10,670 nt of DNA from Alphaproteobacteria bacterium (lineage in GTDB: Bacteria > Pseudomonadota > Alphaproteobacteria > Micropepsales > Micropepsaceae), in assembly GCA_025935155.1 (NCBI GenBank), contig JAICVV010000042.1, forward strand, positions 1 to 10,670. Direction: 5' to 3'. Below the pieces are notes generated by a model. That model was not told where the DNA came from, did no database searches, and saw only the letters and a program-made list of their open reading frames with translations. The position numbers and the translations under genes were made by a program. Below are positions 7,151 to 10,670 of this stretch, one piece after another (within the stretch, counting starts at the first letter, position 1; each line of letters begins with the position of its first letter).

Positions 7151-7168
7151 TTTCTGAAAGAGGCCGCC

Positions 7169-7348
7169 ATGCTCCGTTGGGCAGTGATTTTTCTGATTTT
7201 GGGACTGATCGCGGGCGTGCTTGGGTTCACGGCCATCGCGGGCGCGTCGATCGCGATCGCGAAGTTCCTGTTCTTCCTGTTTATCGCCATCTTTATCATC
7301 TTGCTGATCCTCGGGATCACAGCCGCGCGGCGGATCACCGGACGCTAA
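7169..7348 (+). CDS. DUF1328 (UPF0391) small inner-membrane protein
   Basis: This 59-residue, very hydrophobic protein starts MLRWAVIFLILGLIAGVLGF. It has two predicted membrane helices (about 4-20 and 30-50) and a basic tail (ARRITGR). The opening LRWAVIFL, the IAGVLGF and IAGAS motifs and the FLFFLFIAIF segment match the UPF0391/YtjA family; its function is unknown. ATG 7169 is chosen because AAAGAGG sits five bases upstream and because family members start at this methionine. An in-frame start at 7136 would add 11 residues and would overlap the promoter's CGTT. The gene stands alone after the DUF885 gene and has its own EcfG-type promoter, suggesting a stress-induced envelope protein. Its 3' end faces the convergent methyltransferase gene. 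Confidence 0.92.
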   Translation: MLRWAVIFLILGLIAGVLGFTAIAGASIAIAKFLFFLFIAIFIILLILGITAARRITGR

Positions 7349-7444
7349 CCTTCACGCTGCATTAATGACCGGAGCCTTTCGGGTAACGGCCATCGTTGCG
7401 AGGAGTTAGGCGTGCAGCTGCCCCCCCCGCGGACGCGCTTCGGA

Positions 7445-7459
7445 AGTCCCAGCGGGACT
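7445..7459. repeat. Small hairpin overlapping the methyltransferase stop codon
   Basis: AGTCCC (7445-7450) pairs with GGGACT (7454-7459) around a 3-base loop. It overlaps the minus-strand stop codon (7458-7460) and lies between two convergent genes. There is no T-run on either strand, so a terminator role is weak. A run of eight C at 7421-7428 lies nearby in the same non-coding gap. Confidence 0.4.
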
Positions 7460-8216
7460 ATCGCGGCTTGCGGAACTTGTAGATGAACTGATCCGTCTTG
7501 CCGCGGATCGAAGCATCGAACACGTTCTTTGCGTGCGGGTCAGCGGGATTCCGCAGCGCATCGTCCTCGCCTTCGAAAACGAAGCCGGCAGCCTGCACTT
7601 CCTTTTTAACCGCCGCAGGATCGATGCGATGAAGCGTGTCGGTATCGCGCAAGCCCGAGCCAGCCTCCGCCACATGATCGAGGACGATGTAAACACCACC
7701 CGGCTTCAGTGCCTTGAAAATGGCCCGGTTTAGCGCCGCCATATCCTGGGGGCCGAACTCGCTATTGTGGAAGTCGTGGTAATTCTGTGACGTCCAGATC
7801 ACGTCCGCCTCCTGTGGTATTTCCATCTTGGACAGCGGCGCGTGAATCAGGGTGACATTCGGATAATTGGTTGTGTCATTGGTCACGGCCGTAATCGAAG
7901 GCGGCTTGCCCTTCAGCATCGAGTCTATTTCCGTCGGGAAGTAAGCATAGACATGCCCCTTCGGCCCCACGGCCCTGGCAAAAATGCGGGTGAAATAGCC
8001 CTTGCCGGGCACGAGATCGACGACCACGTCGCCCGGTTTGATGCCGGAAAAGGCAATCATTTCCGCGGGCTTGCGGTTGGCATCGCGGGCCACGTCTTCT
8101 GCCGGGCGCGCCTTGTCCGCCACCGCTGCCGTCGCATAGGGCGGCACGGGGCTTGCGGCAGCGCCGCCGAAAATAACGGCGGCCAAAACCGCCGCGAACC
8201 CGATTGCAGATTTCAT
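7458..8216 (-). CDS. Signal-peptide-bearing SAM methyltransferase-like protein (COG4798 type)
   Basis: This 252-residue protein starts at ATG 8216, with AGGGGAG nine bases upstream; an earlier ATG three codons away lies too close to that site. Residues 1-21 form a Sec signal peptide ending GGAAA before SPVPP, so the mature protein should be periplasmic. The body has the class I SAM methyltransferase signature: motif I as VVDLVPGKGYFTRIFA (65-80), and the late-strand motif LKPGGVYIVLDH (170-181). The YHDFHN segment (146-151) and the ending ALRNPADPHAKNVFD (220-234) are typical of the predicted methyltransferases in COG4798. These are known to be exported although SAM is not known in the periplasm, so the reaction and ligand are uncertain. 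The gene is divergent from the TonB receptor gene, with 85 bases between starts. I see no clear promoter hexamers in that gap. Confidence 0.87.
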   Translation of the reverse strand: MKSAIGFAAVLAAVIFGGAAASPVPPYATAAVADKARPAEDVARDANRKPAEMIAFSGIKPGDVVVDLVPGKGYFTRIFARAVGPKGHVYAYFPTEIDSMLKGKPPSITAVTNDTTNYPNVTLIHAPLSKMEIPQEADVIWTSQNYHDFHNSEFGPQDMAALNRAIFKALKPGGVYIVLDHVAEAGSGLRDTDTLHRIDPAAVKKEVQAAGFVFEGEDDALRNPADPHAKNVFDASIRGKTDQFIYKFRKPR

Positions 8217-8290
8217 GATGAGCATCTCCCCTAATTGGATAAACATAGCGTAAGTTGTCTGCGGTCCGGAAGGCATTTCGGGCCTGAGCG

Positions 8291-8295
8291 GGAGG
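8291..8295 (+). promoter_or_regulatory. Strong ribosome binding site in front of an AUU start codon
   Basis: GGAGG (8291-8295), in the context GGGAGGA, lies six bases before ATT 8302. This is ideal strength and spacing and is the main evidence that translation of the receptor begins at ATT. Confidence 0.7.
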
Positions 8296-8301
8296 AATTC
8301 C

Positions 8302-10332
8302 ATTTCTGTAACTGAACCGCGCGCGCGGAGGCTGGCCGCGTTCGTCGTTGGCGCGCTCGCATGCGGCGTTGCGCCAACATCTGTACGCGCGCAGGATGTG
8401 GAACAGGTGGTGGTGACCGGCACCAAGCTGCCGGAGGCGGTCGGCAGCCCTGCTTTTTCCAGCGTGACGCTGGATGCCGATCAGCTTTCGACGTCCGACC
8501 GGCTGGATCGCTCGCTTGAGCAGGTGCCAGGGTTGTCGCTGTTTCGCCGCACCAACAGCGTCAGCGCGAACGCAAGCACGCAGGGTGTGTCGCTGCGCGC
8601 CATCGCGCCGTCCGGCACGAGCCGGGCACTGGTGCTGCTCGATGGCGTGCCAATGAACGATCCCTTCGGCGGCTGGGTGATCTGGACGCAGCTGCCTTCC
8701 GAAGACATCGGCGGGGCGGAAATCATTCGGGGCGCGGGCGCCGGGCCTTATGGCGCGGGCGCGCTCACCGGCACCATTCTGCTGACGGAGCGCGACTCCT
8801 CGCAGGGCATTGCCGACATCGAAGGCGGCTCTCTCGATTCTGTGCGGGGCGGCATCTCGCGTGGCACGACAATCGACGATGTCGATCTTTTTGCGAGCGT
8901 GTCGGGCGAGCGCACCAATGGCTGGATTCCTGTGCAGGAGCCGGATCGCGGCGCGGCAGACAATCATGTGTGGTTCGACGGCGGCTCGGCATCGCTGCGG
9001 GCGCAAACGCAAATCGGCGACGTGCTTTCGTCGGCGCGCATCAGCTATTACGATGAAGGCCGCGGCGCCGGCATTGTGGGCGCCACGTCCGCTGCGCGCG
9101 GTTACACGGCAAGCCTTACGTTCGCGGAAGCGCCATCGGGTGATATCGGTTGGCGCGTGCAGGGGTGGCTGCTGCGCAGCAATTTTTCGAATGAATCTGT
9201 TTCGGTTGCGCCGGGCCGCATTGACACCACACCCGCGAACGATCAGTTCGCCACACCGGCGCTCGGCCTTGGTTTCAACGCTGCGCTGCTCGGCGAGAGC
9301 GGTGCCTTTCATTGGGAAGCGGGCGCCGATCTGCGCGACGACTCCGGTGAATCGCACGAGCTGTTTCATTTTGACGGCACCGCATTCGAAGGCTTCCGCC
9401 GTTCCGGCGGGCGTTCGATTGTGGGCGGCCTCTATGGCGAGGGCGCCATCGATACCAGCCAATGGCTGCTGACCCTGGGCGGCCGTGCCGACTATTGGGC
9501 CACCTCGCAAGGCCATCTGGTGGAGATCGATCGCCTCAGCGGCGACGTCACCAACCAGCAGGAATTCGCGGGCAAACACGGCATCGTGCCCACCGGACGC
9601 GGCGGCATCCGGCGCAACTTCAACGATGGCCAATATCTGCGCGCTGCGGGTTATGCCGGTTTCCGCACGCCGACGTTGAATGAACTCTATCGTCCGTTTC
9701 GCGTGGGCAATGTCGTGACGAATGCGAACGCCGATCTGCGGCCGGAGAAACTGTACGGTGCGGAAGTCGGTTATGGGGGCGCATGGGGCTCCCTGCACTG
9801 GGATGCGACCGGCTTCTGGAACGAGCTGCATAGTGCGATCGCCAACGTCACTATCGGCGAAGATCTGCAGCAACGGCAGAATGCGGGTGACGTGCAGGCT
9901 TTCGGCTTCGAGGGGCAGGTGGCGGAAGCGTTCAGCGAAAACCTCAGCGGCTGGGTGGCGTTGTCCTACACGGATGCGCAATTCGTGTCAGGTCAGCTGG
10001 ATGGCCTTCGCCCTGCACAGGCGCCGCGCACCATGGCAACGGCCGGCGGCACCTGGCAGCCGATCACGGCACTATCGCTCGAAGCGCAGTTTCACTGGGA
10101 AGGCCTGCGGTTCGAGGACGACCAAAACACCTTGCGCCTGGGCGGGGCTTTGACGCTCGACCTGCGCGCCTCCTACGCCATCGCCGATGCCTTCGCGGTG
10201 TATGTCGCCGCCGATAACGTGACCAATGCGAATGTCGCGACGGCCGCAGCCACCGATCCGCTGCTTGGCACCGTGATTTCCTACGGCCAGCCGCGGCAGG
10301 TTTGGGTCGGCATCAGCTATGCCGAACGGTAG
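8302..10332 (+). CDS. TonB-dependent outer-membrane receptor (apparent AUU start)
   Basis: TonB-dependent receptor of 676 residues for energised uptake of an unknown ligand, such as an iron complex, cobalamin or other nutrient. From ATT 8302 the frame gives a complete Sec signal peptide: a basic n-region (PRARR, 6-10), a hydrophobic core (LAAFVVGALACGVA, 11-24) and the cleavage site SVRA before QD (after Ala30). A TonB-box-like EQVVVTG (34-40) follows at once. The plug domain (about 45-160) contains LEQVPGLSLFRR, GVSLRAIAPSG, LVLLDGVPMNDPFGGW and the GAGPYGAGALTGTILL region. The rest is a 22-strand-type barrel ending VWVGISYAER. No ATG, GTG or TTG occurs in frame between the upstream stop (8251-8253) and the GTG at 8398, which would remove the whole signal peptide. 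The plug resembles BtuB-like receptors, but no B12 riboswitch is visible upstream, so I assign no ligand. Confidence 0.94.
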   Translation: MSVTEPRARRLAAFVVGALACGVAPTSVRAQDVEQVVVTGTKLPEAVGSPAFSSVTLDADQLSTSDRLDRSLEQVPGLSLFRRTNSVSANASTQGVSLRAIAPSGTSRALVLLDGVPMNDPFGGWVIWTQLPSEDIGGAEIIRGAGAGPYGAGALTGTILLTERDSSQGIADIEGGSLDSVRGGISRGTTIDDVDLFASVSGERTNGWIPVQEPDRGAADNHVWFDGGSASLRAQTQIGDVLSSARISYYDEGRGAGIVGATSAARGYTASLTFAEAPSGDIGWRVQGWLLRSNFSNESVSVAPGRIDTTPANDQFATPALGLGFNAALLGESGAFHWEAGADLRDDSGESHELFHFDGTAFEGFRRSGGRSIVGGLYGEGAIDTSQWLLTLGGRADYWATSQGHLVEIDRLSGDVTNQQEFAGKHGIVPTGRGGIRRNFNDGQYLRAAGYAGFRTPTLNELYRPFRVGNVVTNANADLRPEKLYGAEVGYGGAWGSLHWDATGFWNELHSAIANVTIGEDLQQRQNAGDVQAFGFEGQVAEAFSENLSGWVALSYTDAQFVSGQLDGLRPAQAPRTMATAGGTWQPITALSLEAQFHWEGLRFEDDQNTLRLGGALTLDLRASYAIADAFAVYVAADNVTNANVATAAATDPLLGTVISYGQPRQVWVGISYAER

Positions 10333-10356
10333 GCAAAACGCGGCGAAACCGCCTAT

Positions 10357-10670
10357 ATGGAGCGCATGGCTCTGACCTCTCTTGTCGGCTTGTCTTTTGA
10401 TGGCCTGAAAGCGGCGCTGGCGGACGCGGGCGTGCCGGAAACGGCCGTCAGCATGCGCGCGCGCCAGCTGTGGAACTGGGTCTACGTTCATGGCACCCGC
10501 GATTTCGCCGGAATGAACAATCTGGCGAAGGACTTTCGCAGCCAGATGGCAGAGCGGTTTTCGCTGGCGCGGCCGGACATCGTCACCGAACAGATTTCCA
10601 ATGACGGCACCCGCAAATGGCTGCTGCGCGGCACAGGCGGCGCGGAGTTCGAGACCGTGTTCATCCCGGA
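10357..10670 (+). CDS. rlmN: 23S rRNA/tRNA (adenine-C2) methyltransferase RlmN, N-terminal part
   Basis: These are the first 104 residues of RlmN, the radical-SAM enzyme that methylates C2 of A2503 in 23S rRNA and A37 of some tRNAs. Visible hallmarks are MRARQLWNWVYVHGTRDF (33-50), the helical N-terminal domain for RNA binding, NNLAKDFR (53-60), DGTRKWLLR (83-91) and EFETVFIP (97-104). In the family these lead straight into the catalytic core. The CxxxCxxC cluster and the two catalytic cysteines lie beyond the right edge. ATG 10357 is taken as start without a good ribosome binding site; ATG 10366, nine bases on, is also in frame and follows GGAG at a short distance. The gene begins 24 bases after the receptor stop, so read-through from the receptor is possible, but this housekeeping gene is not functionally linked to it. 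Confidence 0.96.
   Translation, partial: MERMALTSLVGLSFDGLKAALADAGVPETAVSMRARQLWNWVYVHGTRDFAGMNNLAKDFRSQMAERFSLARPDIVTEQISNDGTRKWLLRGTGGAEFETVFIP

Noticed and set aside
7368..7385. Intrinsic terminator after the DUF1328 gene
   Set aside because: Only a 5-bp stem with one wobble pair (CCGGA/TTCGG) and no following T-run.
8217..8301. Cobalamin riboswitch upstream of the BtuB-like receptor
   Set aside because: The 85-base gap is too short for a riboswitch and shows no B12-box-like sequence.
7876..9981. 701-codon open frame on the minus strand opposite the TonB receptor
   Set aside because: It is Arg/Ala/His-rich with no recognisable domain, lies opposite a clearly coding receptor and runs into the methyltransferase gene in another frame. 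It is a GC-rich shadow frame.
10338..10356. Terminator between the receptor gene and rlmN
   Set aside because: The GCGG/CCGC stem is only 4 bp. The T-rich flank would serve the minus strand, where no gene ends.

Overview
The window reads as chromosomal DNA from a GC-rich Gram-negative bacterium, most likely an alphaproteobacterium. The reasons are a TonB-dependent outer-membrane receptor, a Tat-exported DUF885 protein, an RlmN homologue of alphaproteobacterial style, and a near-perfect EcfG-type (general stress response) promoter, GGAAC-N16-CGTT, in front of a small DUF1328 membrane protein. No IS element, integrase, tRNA, rRNA or CRISPR array is visible. The genus cannot be fixed from the sequence alone.

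Layout. Bases 1-645 lie on the minus strand. They hold a short peptide gene with a possible double-glycine leader and a Cys-Gly-Cys core, then a perfect 12-bp hairpin, then the start of an unrecognised protein that runs off the left edge. Bases 646-1086 are an AT-richer divergent intergenic region with three copies of a GCATAAA(T/G)TT element. From 1087 to 7348 all genes are on the plus strand: a TPR-containing membrane histidine kinase; a class IV aminotransferase-fold protein overlapping a sulfotransferase-like P-loop protein; a Tat-exported DUF885 metallopeptidase-like protein; and the DUF1328 membrane protein. A signal-peptide-bearing COG4798-type methyltransferase lies on the minus strand (7458-8216). 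It is divergent from a TonB-dependent receptor (8302-10332). That receptor appears to start at an AUU codon, because no ATG, GTG or TTG exists in frame upstream of its signal peptide. The window ends inside rlmN.

How the genes relate. The tightest functional link is the aminotransferase-like/sulfotransferase-like pair, which overlap by 8 bases (ATGCCTGA). As I recall, the same two domains are fused in plant 'branched-chain aminotransferase-like' proteins. The bacterial aminotransferase-like partner keeps its PLP phosphate-cup signatures, but seems to lack both the Schiff-base lysine and the pyridine-nitrogen glutamate, so its chemistry is open. The DUF885 protein, the exported methyltransferase and the TonB receptor are all envelope proteins, but nothing here ties them into one pathway. 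The peptide-hairpin-unknown gene unit beside a periplasm-facing sensor kinase is the best candidate for an undescribed system, though the decisive part lies beyond the left edge.
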